Source of the DNA: Paractinoplanes rishiriensis
Lineage (GTDB): Bacteria; Actinomycetota; Actinomycetes; Mycobacteriales; Micromonosporaceae
Direction: 5' to 3'
Assembly (NCBI RefSeq): GCF_016862375.1
Contig: NZ_BOMV01000091.1
Location: forward strand, 1 to 64,000
Length of the DNA stretch: 64,000 nt
Position 1 is the first letter of the stretch; each line of letters opens with the position of its first letter. The notes beneath the pieces were generated by a model, which was not told where the DNA came from, made no database searches, and saw only the letters and a program-made list of their open reading frames with translations. The position numbers were made by a program, and so were the translations under genes. This document shows positions 33,005-41,851 of the stretch, piece after piece.

Positions 33005-34654
33005 TCACGTGCGGGCAAGGTGGTCATGGATCAGGCGAACGGCCATGGAGCCCTCACCGACCGCGGACGCGACCCGTTTGATCGAGCCGCTGCGGACGTC
33101 ACCCACTGCGAGGACGCCGGGGCGGCTGGTCTCGAGCATCAGCGGCGGCGGTCCGTCGGTGCGTATCTGCGCTCCGGTCAGGACGTAGCCGCGCTCGTCG
33201 AGGGCGACGCTGGACGAGAGCCAGCCGGTGCAGGGCTGCGCCCCGATGAAGGTGAACAGCACCGTCGTCGGGATCTGCTGCCGGTCGCCGGTCCGGGTGT
33301 CGCGCACGCCGAGCGCGCGCAGCCGGCCGTCGTCGCCGATCAGTTCGGTGATCTCCGTGTGGCGCAGCACTTCGACGTTGGGCAGTCGCTCGATCTGGTC
33401 GACCAGGTACCTGGACATGTCGCGGTTCAGATCGTCGTGCAGGATGATCAGCCGTACCTGCGCTGCGTGCCGGGCGAGGAAGACCGTGGCCTGGCCGGCC
33501 GAGTTGCCGCCGCCGACGACGGAGACCGGTTGCCGCTCGCAGAAGACCGCCTCCATGAAGGTGGCGGCGTAGTACACGCTGGTGCCCTCGAACTCCGCGA
33601 GGCGCGGCACGTCGAGTTTCCGGTACCGTGCGCCGGTGGCGATAACCACCGTCCTGGTTCGCAACTGTGTTCCGTCGTCGAGGTGCACGACCTGGTCGCG
33701 GTCGTGCCATTCGAGCCGTACCGCCTCGACCGGGACGTTGAGCTCGGCGCCGAACTTCTTGGCCTGCACCACGGCTCGGTCGGCCAGTTCGGCTCCCGAG
33801 ATGCCGGCCGGGAAACCCAGGTAGTTCTCGATCCGGGACGATGTACCGGCCTGGCCGCCGGTGGCCACAGCGTCGAGGACGACCGTCGTGAGTCCTTCCG
33901 AGGCGCCGTACACGGCGGCAGCGAGGCCGGCAGGCCCCGCACCGACCACGACCACGTCGCACATGGCCTCGTCCTGGCCGGAGCGCCGCAGGCCGGCAAA
34001 TTGGGCCAGTTCCGCGTTCGAGGGATTGCGCAGCACCTTGTCCCGCCAGATCACCACCGGCGTGTCCTTCGCACTGACGGACAGCCGACGCAACAGCTCC
34101 TCGGCGCCCGGGTCCTCCTCCAGGTCGATCCAGGTGTGCGGCACTCGGTTGCGGGCGGCGAGTTCGCGCAGGCGGCGGGTGTCCGGGCTGAACCGCGAAC
34201 CGATGATCTTGATGCCGGTGATGTCGCCGACCAGCAGTTCCCGGCGCGCCAGGAAACTGCGCAGGATCAGGTCTCCGAGGTTGGACTCCTCGCGGACCAG
34301 TTCGTGCAGCGCGGGAAGGGGGACCGCGAGAACCTCGCCCGGCTCCTGCGCGACCATCGAGACGAAGGACGGCTGGCCGGTGAGCAGGCCGAGTTCGTCA
34401 AGAAATCGGCGTGCGCCGTGTACCCGGACCGTCCGGGCTTTCGGGGTGCCGTACGCCTCGATCACTGCGACCTTGCCGGACAACACGACCAGGAAGTCGC
34501 GGTCGCGCTGGCCCTCGGCGACAAGCACGTCATCCCGCTGGACCGGCCGCTTCTCGCCGCGCCGGCTCAGCAGTTCGATCTGCTCGTCGGACAGGCGGGG
34601 ATAGGCGCCGGCGACATCCGGTGTCTCGGGAAGTTGCTCCTCGTTCAGGTTCAC
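33005..34654 (-). CDS. cNMP-binding domain fused to a thioredoxin-reductase-like FAD protein
   Basis: 549 residues from the GTG at 34654 (GTGA overlap with the thioredoxin stop). Domain order: cyclic-nucleotide-binding fold (about 15-135: DDVLVAEGQRDRDFLVVLSG, FLDELGLLTGQPSFVS), a thioredoxin/glutaredoxin-like segment (about 145-220), then an FAD/NADPH reductase (about 235-545). The reductase part has VVVVGAGPAGLAAAVYG, SVVGGGNSAGQATVFLA and GVLAVGDVRSGSIKRVASA. The active CxxC that bacterial thioredoxin reductases place between the two halves of the NADPH domain is absent: the site reads YYAATFMEA. It may transfer electrons differently or act as a redox sensor. Genetic coupling to thioredoxin is tight. 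Confidence 0.88.
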   Translation of the reverse strand: MNLNEEQLPETPDVAGAYPRLSDEQIELLSRRGEKRPVQRDDVLVAEGQRDRDFLVVLSGKVAVIEAYGTPKARTVRVHGARRFLDELGLLTGQPSFVSMVAQEPGEVLAVPLPALHELVREESNLGDLILRSFLARRELLVGDITGIKIIGSRFSPDTRRLRELAARNRVPHTWIDLEEDPGAEELLRRLSVSAKDTPVVIWRDKVLRNPSNAELAQFAGLRRSGQDEAMCDVVVVGAGPAGLAAAVYGASEGLTTVVLDAVATGGQAGTSSRIENYLGFPAGISGAELADRAVVQAKKFGAELNVPVEAVRLEWHDRDQVVHLDDGTQLRTRTVVIATGARYRKLDVPRLAEFEGTSVYYAATFMEAVFCERQPVSVVGGGNSAGQATVFLARHAAQVRLIILHDDLNRDMSRYLVDQIERLPNVEVLRHTEITELIGDDGRLRALGVRDTRTGDRQQIPTTVLFTFIGAQPCTGWLSSSVALDERGYVLTGAQIRTDGPPPLMLETSRPGVLAVGDVRSGSIKRVASAVGEGSMAVRLIHDHLART

Positions 34655-35085
34655 GCTGCACTCCGCAGAACCTCGTCCGTCCAGCTGCGCAGGGCCGAAG
34701 CGGGTGCAGCGCCGGCCCGGCGCGCCACCACCTTGCCGTCGCGCATCAGGATCAGCGTGGGTACGGCCTGGATCGAGAACCGCTCGGACAGCTTCGGCGC
34801 CCTGTCCACGTCGACCTTGACCAGCTTGACCTTGCCGGCCAGGTCGCGGGCCACCTGTTCCAGCGCGGGGCTGACCTGCCGGCACGGGCCGCACCAGGTC
34901 GCCCACATGTCCACCAGGACCAGGATGTCCGCCCGCTCCGCCACGTCGCCGAAGTCGTCGTCGCCGGCCTCGGCTATCCAGGGCATCGGCTGGTGGCAGT
35001 TGCCGCACTGCGGGATGCCCTCGGCGGCCGCGGGAATCCGGTTCTTGCGCCCGCAGTTGGGGCACTCGATCACCTTGCTTTCCAC
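34651..35085 (-). CDS. Thioredoxin 2-type protein with N-terminal zinc ribbon
   Basis: 144 residues. Two CxxC pairs at the N-terminus (IECPNCGRKN and IPQCGNCHQP) form the zinc ribbon of Trx2 (TrxC). The thioredoxin fold follows with the active site MWATWCGPCRQVSP, cis-Pro in IQAVPTLILMRDG and a closing helix. Cytoplasmic dithiol-disulfide reductase, probably for stress conditions. One base separates it from clpB and it overlaps the next gene, so it belongs to the chaperone operon. Confidence 0.92.
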   Translation of the reverse strand: MESKVIECPNCGRKNRIPAAAEGIPQCGNCHQPMPWIAEAGDDDFGDVAERADILVLVDMWATWCGPCRQVSPALEQVARDLAGKVKLVKVDVDRAPKLSERFSIQAVPTLILMRDGKVVARRAGAAPASALRSWTDEVLRSAA

Positions 35086-35086
35086 G

Positions 35087-37711
35087 TCACTCCTCCGGCG
35101 CGTTCTGGTAGGTGACGGTCAGCTCACCGTCGATCACGTCCACCCGGATCACCGCGCCGTCCCGGGCGTCCCCGGCGAGTAGCGCCCGGCCGATGCGGGT
35201 CTCCACCTCGCGGGCGATGAAGCGGCGCAGCGGCCGCGCCCCGTACACCGGATCGAAGCCCTGGCGGGCGATGAACCGCTGTGCCTCGTCGGTGACCTCC
35301 AGCGTCATCCGGCGCTCGGCAAGCCGCTCGCGCAGCTCGTTGAACATCAGGTCGACGATCCGTTCGATCTCCGGCTGGGTGAGCGGCTTGAACAGCACGA
35401 TGTCGTCGATGCGGTTGAGGAACTCGGGCCGGAAGTGCCGGCGCAGCTCTCCCATGACCAGCTCGCGGCCCTCGGGCTTGATCTCACCGGCGTCGGAGAT
35501 GCCCTCGAGCAGGTACTGGGAGCCGATGTTCGAGGTCATGATGATCACGGTGTTGCGGAAGTCGACGGTGCGGCCCTGCGCATCGGTAAGACGCCCGTCG
35601 TCGAGCACCTGCAGCAGCGTGTTGAACACGTCGGCGTGTGCCTTCTCGATTTCGTCGAAGAGCACCACGGAGTACGGCTTGCGCCGGACCGCCTCGGTGA
35701 GCTGCCCGCCCTCTTCGTAGCCGACGTATCCGGGTGGCGCCCCGACCAGCCGGCTCACGGTGTGCCGTTCCTGGTATTCGCTCATGTCGATCCGGACCAT
35801 GTTGTCCTCGGTGTCGAACAACGCCGCGGCGAGCGTGCGCGCCAGCTCGGTCTTGCCGACTCCGGTGGGGCCGAGGAAGACGAACGACCCGATCGGCCGG
35901 CGCGGGTTCTTGATGCCGGACCGGGCGCGGATGATCGCGTCGGTGACCAGCTGCACGGCCTCGTCCTGGCCGATCACCCGCTCGTGCAGGATCTCGTCCA
36001 GGCGCAGCAGCTTCTGGCGTTCGCCCTCGGTCAGCCGGCTGACCGGGATGCCGGTCCACCGGGAGACGATGCTGGCGATCTCCGCCTCGGTGACGACCTC
36101 GCGCAGCAGCCGCTTGCCGCTCTGCTTCGTGGCCAGCCGCTGCTCCTCGGCCTGCAACCGGCGCTCCAGTTCCGGCAGCTTGCCGTGCCGCAACTCGGCG
36201 GCCAGGTTCAGGTCGTAGTTGCGTTCCGCCTGTTCCGCCTCGTGCCGGATCTGTTCGATCTCCCGGCGCAGCTCCTGAACCCGTCTCAAGGCCTGCCGTT
36301 CGGCATCCCACTGGGCGCGCAGCGCGTCCACTTCGGCGCGCAGGTCGGCGAGCTCCCTGCGGAGCTGGTCCAGCCGGGCCAGACTCGCGGAGTCCTCCTC
36401 CTTGGACAGTGCCGCTTCCTCGATCTCCAGGCGAGTCAGGCGCCGGGTGAGCTCGTCGAGTTCGGCCGGCATCGAGTCGATCTCGGTACGCAGCATCGCG
36501 CACGCTTCGTCGACCAGGTCGATGGCCTTGTCCGGAAGGAACCGGTCGGAGATGTACCGGCGGCTGAGAACCACCGCGGCGACCAGCGCCGCGTCCTGAA
36601 TCTTCACGCCGTGGAAGACTTCCAGCCGTTCCCGCAGTCCGCGGAGGATCGAGATGGCGTCCTCCTCGGTCGGCTCCTCGACGAGCACCGGTTGGAATCG
36701 GCGCTCCAGCGCCGCGTCCTTCTCGATGTGCTTGCGGTACTCGTCCAACGTCGTCGCGCCGATCATGTGCAGTTCGCCGCGGGCGAGCATCGGCTTGAGC
36801 ATGTTGCCGGCGTCCATCGCGCCCTCGGAGCCGCCCCCGGCACCGACGATGGTGTGCAGCTCGTCGATGAACAACAGGATCCGTCCCTCGGCGGCCTTCA
36901 CCTCGGACAGCACCGCCTTGAGCCGTTCCTCGAACTCGCCGCGGTACTTCGCGCCGGCCACCAGGGAACTCATGTCCAGGGCGAACACCACCTTGTCCCG
37001 CAACCCCTCGGGCACGTCGCCGTTGGTGATCCGCTGCGCCAGCCCTTCCACGATCGCCGTCTTGCCGACTCCCGGCTCACCGATGAGTACCGGGTTGTTC
37101 TTCGACTTGCGGGACAGGATCTGGACGACGCGGCGGATCTCGCCGTCGCGTCCGATCACCGGGTCCAGGGTGCCCGCGGCGGCGTCGGCGACCAGGTCGC
37201 GGCCGTACTTGGTCAGCGCCTCGTAGGCGACCTCCGGCATCGCCGAGGTCACCCGCTGGTTGCCGCGGATGTTCGTCAGCTCCTGGAGGAAACGGTCACG
37301 GGTGAGCCCCGCGTCGCCGAGCAACCGGGCGGCGGTGGAGCCCCGTCCCTCCTGAAGCATGGCGATCACCAGGTGCTCCACGGAGACGTACTCGTCCTTG
37401 AGCCGTTTCGCCTCGCGCTCGGCGGAGTCCAACAGCCGGGACAGGCGCTGGGTGACGAAGATCTGGCCGGGTGCGGCGCCCGGTCCGCTGACCCGGGGAC
37501 GCCGGTTCAGTTCCGCCTCCACCTGCTCCCGCAGTTTGTCCGGGTCGACGCCGGTCGCCGCGAGCAGCCTGGGCACCAGCCCCTCGGGCTGCTCGATCAG
37601 GGCGAGCAGCAGATGCTCGACGTCGATCTCGGTGTGGCCGAACCGCAGCGCCTTGGTCTGGGCGTCGTGCAAGGCCTCCTGCGACTTCTGGGTCAGGCGG
37701 TTCAGGTCCAC
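35087..37711 (-). CDS. clpB: Disaggregase ClpB
   Basis: 874 residues, full length. A double Clp-N domain comes first (MDLNRLTQKSQEALHDAQTK), then NBD1 with Walker A GEPGVGKTAIVEGLA and LLFIDELHTIVGAG. The coiled-coil middle domain (about 410-530) is rich in Glu, Arg and Leu. NBD2 has GPTGVGKTELARTLAAALF and MSEYQERHTVSRLVGAPPGY, and the C-terminal D2-small domain follows. It rescues aggregated proteins together with DnaK/DnaJ/GrpE, whose genes are upstream in the same operon. Its start overlaps cbpM by 10 nt. Confidence 0.96.
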   Translation of the reverse strand: MDLNRLTQKSQEALHDAQTKALRFGHTEIDVEHLLLALIEQPEGLVPRLLAATGVDPDKLREQVEAELNRRPRVSGPGAAPGQIFVTQRLSRLLDSAEREAKRLKDEYVSVEHLVIAMLQEGRGSTAARLLGDAGLTRDRFLQELTNIRGNQRVTSAMPEVAYEALTKYGRDLVADAAAGTLDPVIGRDGEIRRVVQILSRKSKNNPVLIGEPGVGKTAIVEGLAQRITNGDVPEGLRDKVVFALDMSSLVAGAKYRGEFEERLKAVLSEVKAAEGRILLFIDELHTIVGAGGGSEGAMDAGNMLKPMLARGELHMIGATTLDEYRKHIEKDAALERRFQPVLVEEPTEEDAISILRGLRERLEVFHGVKIQDAALVAAVVLSRRYISDRFLPDKAIDLVDEACAMLRTEIDSMPAELDELTRRLTRLEIEEAALSKEEDSASLARLDQLRRELADLRAEVDALRAQWDAERQALRRVQELRREIEQIRHEAEQAERNYDLNLAAELRHGKLPELERRLQAEEQRLATKQSGKRLLREVVTEAEIASIVSRWTGIPVSRLTEGERQKLLRLDEILHERVIGQDEAVQLVTDAIIRARSGIKNPRRPIGSFVFLGPTGVGKTELARTLAAALFDTEDNMVRIDMSEYQERHTVSRLVGAPPGYVGYEEGGQLTEAVRRKPYSVVLFDEIEKAHADVFNTLLQVLDDGRLTDAQGRTVDFRNTVIIMTSNIGSQYLLEGISDAGEIKPEGRELVMGELRRHFRPEFLNRIDDIVLFKPLTQPEIERIVDLMFNELRERLAERRMTLEVTDEAQRFIARQGFDPVYGARPLRRFIAREVETRIGRALLAGDARDGAVIRVDVIDGELTVTYQNAPEE

Positions 37712-38031
37712 GATCTGCCTCCGGTGCGTCGAGAGGTCGTGACACGAAGTTCACGCTCGAGGGCGGCCACGCGATCGAGGAGGTCGATCACGAGGCCGAG
37801 GGCGGCGTAGTTGATGCCCAGGCCGGCGCGCAGGCGCCGGACGCGGGCCAGAGCCGGCAGCTGGTCGCGCTCGAACCACAGGTCTCCGGCGGCGTCGCGT
37901 TCGGCGTCGAGGACGCCCAGCGCGACCAGCCGTTGGACCATCTCCGGGTGCACTCCGCCGGTATGACAGAACACGGTCAGGCTCAGTCGGCCGGGCGAGG
38001 CCCCCGGTGCGCGGGCGAGGGGGTAGGTCAT
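37702..38031 (-). CDS. CbpM/MerR-like chaperone modulator
   Basis: 109 residues. Pattern VHPEMVQRLVALGVLDAERD, then LWFERDQLPALARVRRLRAG and a hydrophobic helix LVIDLLDRVAALEREL, as in CbpM, which inhibits the J-domain protein CbpA. In HspR, by contrast, a complete MerR wing and a C-terminal tail would be expected. It sits between dnaJ (4-nt overlap) and clpB (10-nt overlap). I favour a protein-level modulator of the neighbouring DnaJ, but a DNA-binding role is possible. Confidence 0.75.
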   Translation of the reverse strand: MTYPLARAPGASPGRLSLTVFCHTGGVHPEMVQRLVALGVLDAERDAAGDLWFERDQLPALARVRRLRAGLGINYAALGLVIDLLDRVAALERELRVTTSRRTGGRSWT

Positions 38032-38987
38032 GGCTGCCTCCGCGGGTCGAAGGTGGAGACCGCGGCGAGTTGCTCGAACAACCGCCGTTCCTCGTCGGAC
38101 AGCCGGGGCGGGACCATGATCCGGGCCTCGGCGTACAGGTCACCGGGCCGGCCGCGGGGGTTGGGCAGTCCCCGTCCCTTGAGCCGCAGCCGCCGGCCGC
38201 TGGACGTACCCGGGGGAACCCGGACCTTCGCCTCGCCGCCAGGGGTGTCGACCGCGACGGACGCGCCGAGAGCGGCCTCCCACGGTGCCAGCGCCAGCGT
38301 GACGGTGATGTCCCGTCCGTTGACCCGGTACCGCGGGTGCGGTGCCAGCCGCACCACGAGATAGAGGTCGCCGTCCGCCGCGCCGTCGCCGCCGCGGCCG
38401 CCCTGGCCACTCAACCGGATCCGCTGGCCGTCGGTCACCCCGGGCGGAATCGTCACGTCCAGCGTGCGGCTCCCGTCCACGCCGGACAACGTGACGGTCC
38501 GACGCCCGCCGGTGTACGCCTCCTCGACCGTCAGTTCGATCTCGGCCTCTTGGTCCGCGCCCGGAATCGGGCCGAACCCACCGCCGCCCCGGCGGCCGAA
38601 CATGCCGCCGAAGATGGACTCCAGGTCGATGTCCTGGAAGCCATCGGACCGGGTGTACATGTCCTCCGGCGGAGCGCCGCCGCGACGTGAGTGTCCACCG
38701 CCGCGTGCCCCCGCACCGGCCCGCGCGCGGGCCCAGGTCTGCGGATCCACATCCGGCGGGACCTGGCGGAAGTCCGGCCCGAAAGCGTCGTATCGGCGCC
38801 GCTGCTCCGGATCGGAGAGCACGTCGTACGCCTCGGAGATGTCCTTGAACCGCTCCTCCGCGCCCGGATCCTGATTGACGTCCGGGTGATAGGTCCGGGC
38901 CAGTTTGCGGTACGCCCGCTGCATATCGTCCGCGCTGACATCTCTGGAGACGCCTAACGTGTCGTAGAAGTCGCGGGACGGCGCCAT
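38028..38987 (-). CDS. DnaJ/CbpA-type co-chaperone
   Basis: 319 residues. J domain at residues 6-70 (DFYDTLGVSRDVSADDMQRA, with HPD in YHPDVNQDP). A Gly/Arg-rich linker follows and then the two C-terminal substrate-binding beta domains (VTIPPGVTDGQRIRLSGQG). The Cys-rich zinc domain of classical DnaJ is absent, which makes it CbpA-type. Delivers clients to DnaK. Overlaps grpE by one base and cbpM by four. Confidence 0.92.
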   Translation of the reverse strand: MAPSRDFYDTLGVSRDVSADDMQRAYRKLARTYHPDVNQDPGAEERFKDISEAYDVLSDPEQRRRYDAFGPDFRQVPPDVDPQTWARARAGAGARGGGHSRRGGAPPEDMYTRSDGFQDIDLESIFGGMFGRRGGGGFGPIPGADQEAEIELTVEEAYTGGRRTVTLSGVDGSRTLDVTIPPGVTDGQRIRLSGQGGRGGDGAADGDLYLVVRLAPHPRYRVNGRDITVTLALAPWEAALGASVAVDTPGGEAKVRVPPGTSSGRRLRLKGRGLPNPRGRPGDLYAEARIMVPPRLSDEERRLFEQLAAVSTFDPRRQP

Positions 38988-39529
38988 CAGGCATCCTTCG
39001 CCACGACCACCGCGGCGGGACGCAGCGGGCGCTCGTCAGTGCCGTAGCCGGGCCGGACGATCTGCAGGATCGTTCCGGGCGCGGCGTCGGTGGACGGCAG
39101 GACGGCCACCGCCTCGTGCCGGCTCGGGTCGAACGCCTCGTTGAGGTCGGCGCGCAGCGGATAACCGAGATCGGCCAGGACGGCGAGCGCCTGTTGGCGG
39201 ACGGCCTCCAACCCGGACACGATCGACGCCGGTTCGGCGGTGGCGTGCTTCAGGGCCAGCTCCAGATTATCGAGCACGGGCAGCCATCGCGCCGCCACCC
39301 GTGCCCGCTCGTCCTCGCGCTCCCGGTTAACGTCCCGCGCCATCCGCTTACGCAGGTTGTCGTAGTCGGCCACCGCCCGCCGGTAGCGTTCATCCGACTG
39401 GGCCAGCTGCGCACGCAGCTCGGCGGTCTCGTCGCGGACCTGCGAGGCCGCACCGCCGGCGGCGTGTTCCTGCGGGCCGGACGACATGGCCGCACCGGTC
39501 GCCGCCGGCTCGCGTTCCTGATCGGTCAT
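38987..39529 (-). CDS. grpE: Nucleotide exchange factor GrpE
   Basis: 180 residues. Long coiled coil (ELRAQLAQSDERYRRAVADY, then DNLRKRMARDVNREREDERA), followed by the GrpE core LPVLDNLELALKHA and the C-terminal beta-wing (FDPSRHEAVAVLPS, TILQIVRPGYGTDERPLRPA). Releases ADP from DnaK. Starts 6 bp after the dnaK stop. Confidence 0.95.
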   Translation of the reverse strand: MTDQEREPAATGAAMSSGPQEHAAGGAASQVRDETAELRAQLAQSDERYRRAVADYDNLRKRMARDVNREREDERARVAARWLPVLDNLELALKHATAEPASIVSGLEAVRQQALAVLADLGYPLRADLNEAFDPSRHEAVAVLPSTDAAPGTILQIVRPGYGTDERPLRPAAVVVAKDA

Positions 39530-39535
39530 CGCCGG

Positions 39536-41437
39536 TTATCCGGTCGTGAATTCGGCGTCGATCACGTCGTCGTCATCCTGGCTGCCCGACGAGTCGCCCC
39601 GCGCGGATGAGCCGTCGTTCGCGCCACCGGCCGCCGAGCCGCCGCCCGCACCAGCGCCGAGGCTCTGATAGACCTGCTGCAGTTCCGAGGTGAGTGAGCG
39701 GAGCCGGTCGAGCGGCGCGTCGTCCTTGATCGCTTGGCGCGCGTCGGTGACGAGCATCTCGGCGCGGCCCTTCTCGTGTACGGGGACCGCCTCGCCGAGT
39801 TCGTTCAGCCGACGTTCCACCTGGTACGCCGCCGAGTCGAGCTCGTTTCGGGCGTCGATCATCTCGCGCAGCCGGGCGTCCTCACCACGATGGCGTTCGG
39901 CGTCCTGGACCATCCGGTCGATCTCCCCCTTGTCCAGGTTGGAGCTCTCGCTGATGGTGATGCGCTGCTCGGCGCCGGTGTCCTTGTCCCGGGCCGACAC
40001 GTTGAGGATGCCGTTGGCGTCGATGTCGTAGGTGACCTCGATCTGCGGCTCGCCGCGTGGCGCCGGCCGGATGTTCTCCAGCCGGAACCGGCCGAGCACC
40101 CGGTTGTCGTCCGCCTTCTCCCGCTCGCCCTGCAATACCACGACGTCCACGGCGGGCTGGTTGTCGGCTGCGGTGCTGAAGGTTTCGGTACGCCGGGCCG
40201 GAATGGTGGTGTTGCGGTCGATCACCTTCGTCATCACCCCGCCCTGGGTCTCGATGCCCAGTGACAGCGGGGTGACGTCAAGCAGCAGGACGTCCTTGAC
40301 CTCACCCTTGATGATCGCGGCCTGCAACGCGGCGCCGAGCGCTACGACCTCGTCAGGGTTGACCGTCATGTTCGGGTCCTTGCCGCCGGTGAGCCGGCGG
40401 ACCAGCTTCTGCACGGTCGGGATCCGGGTCGACCCGCCGACCAGGATGATCTCGTCGATGTCGTTCGCGGTCACCTTCGCATCCGACATGGCGCGCTCTA
40501 CCGGACCCAGGCACCGCTCGACGAGATCGCTGGTGAGATCCTCGAACTTCGCACGCGTAATGGTCATGTTGAGGTGCTTGGGGCCGTTGGCGTCGGCCGT
40601 GATGAACGGCAGGTTGACCGTCGTCTGGGTGACCGACGACAGCTCGACCTTGGCGTGCTCGGCCGCCTCGAAGAGCCGCTGCAGGGCTTGCGGGTCGCGA
40701 CGCAGATCGATGCCGTCGCTCTTCTGGAACTCGTCGCCCAGGTGGTCGACGAGCCGGCGGTCGAAGTCGTCGCCGCCCAGGTGGGTGTCGCCGGCGGTGG
40801 AGCGGACCTCCACCACGCCATCACCGACGTCCAAAATGCTGACGTCGAAGGTGCCGCCGCCGAGGTCGAAGACCAGGACGGTCTCGTGTTCCTTCTTGTC
40901 CAGGCCGTACGCCAGCGCCGCCGCCGTCGGCTCGTTGATGATCCGCAACACCTCGATCCCGGCGATACGGCCGGCGTCCTTCGTTGCCTGGCGTTGCGCG
41001 TCATTGAAGTAGGCCGGCACCGTAATGACGGCCTCGGTGACACGCTCACCCAGGAACTTCGACGCGTCCTCGACCAGCTTGCGTAGCACCAGAGCGGAGA
41101 TTTCCTCGGGCGCGTACAGCTTGTCGCGGACCTTGAACCGCACCGCACCGTCGGGGCCGGAAACCACGTCGAAGGTCACGGTGTTGAGCTCGCTGGACAC
41201 CTCGTCGAAGCGGCGCCCGATGAAACGCTTCGCCGAATAGATGGTGCCCTTGGGGTTGAGAATCGCCTGACGGCGGGCCAGCTGACCGACCAATCGCTCG
41301 CTCTGCTCGGTGAAGGCCACCACCGACGGGGTAGTCCTGGAACCCTCCGCATTGGGGATGACCGTCGGCTGCCCGCCTTCCACGGTCGCGATCACCGAGT
41401 TCGTGGTGCCGAGATCGATGCCGACTGCCTTAGGCAT
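39536..41437 (-). CDS. dnaK: Hsp70 chaperone DnaK
   Basis: 633 residues from the ATG at 41437, which has GGAGG 8 nt upstream and begins MPKAVGIDLGTTNSVIATVE. ATPase signatures: IDLGTTNS, VLVFDLGGGTFDVSIL and ILVGGSTRIPTVQKLV. The substrate-binding domain starts near LLLDVTPLSLGIETQGG, and the lid ends in a Gly/Ala/Ser/Asp-rich tail. First gene of dnaK-grpE-dnaJ-cbpM-clpB-trx-reductase. No HspR box (CTTGAGT-N7-ACTCAAG) is seen upstream; a perfect 20-bp palindrome lies 125 bp upstream of the start. It is probably a second, non-housekeeping dnaK locus. Confidence 0.96.
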   Translation of the reverse strand: MPKAVGIDLGTTNSVIATVEGGQPTVIPNAEGSRTTPSVVAFTEQSERLVGQLARRQAILNPKGTIYSAKRFIGRRFDEVSSELNTVTFDVVSGPDGAVRFKVRDKLYAPEEISALVLRKLVEDASKFLGERVTEAVITVPAYFNDAQRQATKDAGRIAGIEVLRIINEPTAAALAYGLDKKEHETVLVFDLGGGTFDVSILDVGDGVVEVRSTAGDTHLGGDDFDRRLVDHLGDEFQKSDGIDLRRDPQALQRLFEAAEHAKVELSSVTQTTVNLPFITADANGPKHLNMTITRAKFEDLTSDLVERCLGPVERAMSDAKVTANDIDEIILVGGSTRIPTVQKLVRRLTGGKDPNMTVNPDEVVALGAALQAAIIKGEVKDVLLLDVTPLSLGIETQGGVMTKVIDRNTTIPARRTETFSTAADNQPAVDVVVLQGEREKADDNRVLGRFRLENIRPAPRGEPQIEVTYDIDANGILNVSARDKDTGAEQRITISESSNLDKGEIDRMVQDAERHRGEDARLREMIDARNELDSAAYQVERRLNELGEAVPVHEKGRAEMLVTDARQAIKDDAPLDRLRSLTSELQQVYQSLGAGAGGGSAAGGANDGSSARGDSSGSQDDDDVIDAEFTTG

Positions 41438-41561
41438 GACGTTTTCCTCCAACATTGCGGGCGGGGTTGAGATATCCGCGGGTTGCGCCGCCCGGGATAC
41501 ACGCGGGATCACGGGGCTCCGTTCTGCCAGCTCCAGCGCACCAGCAGCCGCCGCGGGTGTC

Positions 41562-41581
41562 GATTGGCAGATCTGCCAATC
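41562..41581. promoter_or_regulatory. Stress-island 20-bp palindrome, site a (dnaK side)
   Basis: GATTGGCAGATCTGCCAATC is a perfect 20-bp inverted repeat, preceded by GGGTGTC. It lies 125 bp before the dnaK start and 271 bp before the LAL regulator start. The same core recurs at 45509, 52060 and 52584 and, imperfectly and inverted, at 41763. Confidence 0.85.
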
Positions 41582-41612
41582 CCACCGCCCAGAGCCGCCG
41601 ACCAACCCGACG

Positions 41613-41631
41613 GGGTGAGCCCGGCTCATCC
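41613..41631. promoter_or_regulatory. 19-bp palindrome GGGTGAG-N5-CTCATCC, site a2
   Basis: GGGTGAG (41613-41619), CCCGG, CTCATCC (41625-41631): six of seven arm pairs match. It begins 51 bp after the start of palindrome a. The same arrangement is seen at 45563, 47963 and 52641. Confidence 0.7.
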
Positions 41632-41659
41632 GTCCGAGGGCGAACCTCAGGGCATCCCG

Positions 41660-41722
41660 TCGGCCTGGTTGGCCCCAGGCGTGACCGAGGTCGAGAACCG
41701 CAAACCTGCCAACATCAACGAG
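41660..41722 (+). pseudogene. BON-domain protein C-terminal fragment
   Basis: The frame reads AWLAPGVTEVENRKPANINE. The intact BON protein encoded at 55050-55727 ends AWSAPGVTEVENLISINA. Only about 20 codons remain and no start is present, so this is a relic of a BON gene that once followed the palindrome pair. Confidence 0.6.
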
Positions 41723-41762
41723 ACCGGCGCGCCGCTGCGCCGCGCGCAGTCCACGCACCACG

Positions 41763-41782
41763 GATCGGTAGTCCTGCCAATC
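41763..41782. promoter_or_regulatory. Stress-island 20-bp palindrome, site b (imperfect, inverted)
   Basis: GATCGGTAGTCCTGCCAATC: the right arm is perfect and the left arm matches 7 of 10. The strong half, GTCGATTGGCA, is on the minus strand, opposite to the other sites. It ends 70 bp before the LAL regulator start at 41852, so that gene may control itself. Confidence 0.6.
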
Positions 41783-41851
41783 GACAATCCCCGGCCGCGT
41801 TGATGGGATCGAGACAGGACGTACCCCGCGACGTGGGTGAGGGCCGCTCGG

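Larger units (their letters stand above)
41438..41851. other. 414-bp divergent regulatory region between dnaK and the LAL regulator gene
   Basis: No full gene. The region holds, from left to right, the perfect palindrome at 41562-41581, the GGGTGAG-type palindrome at 41613-41631, a BON-domain gene fragment (41660-41722) and an imperfect palindrome copy (41763-41782). A further partial GGGTGAG element (41835-41853) overlaps the regulator start. Confidence 0.75.

Noticed and set aside
35435..37810. 791-codon plus-strand frame antisense to clpB
   Set aside because: Shadow of the highly conserved ClpB frame; no domains of its own.
41438..41561. HspR (HAIR) operator ahead of dnaK
   Set aside because: Only a single TTGAGAT-like half-site is seen; no ACTCAAG partner at the right spacing.
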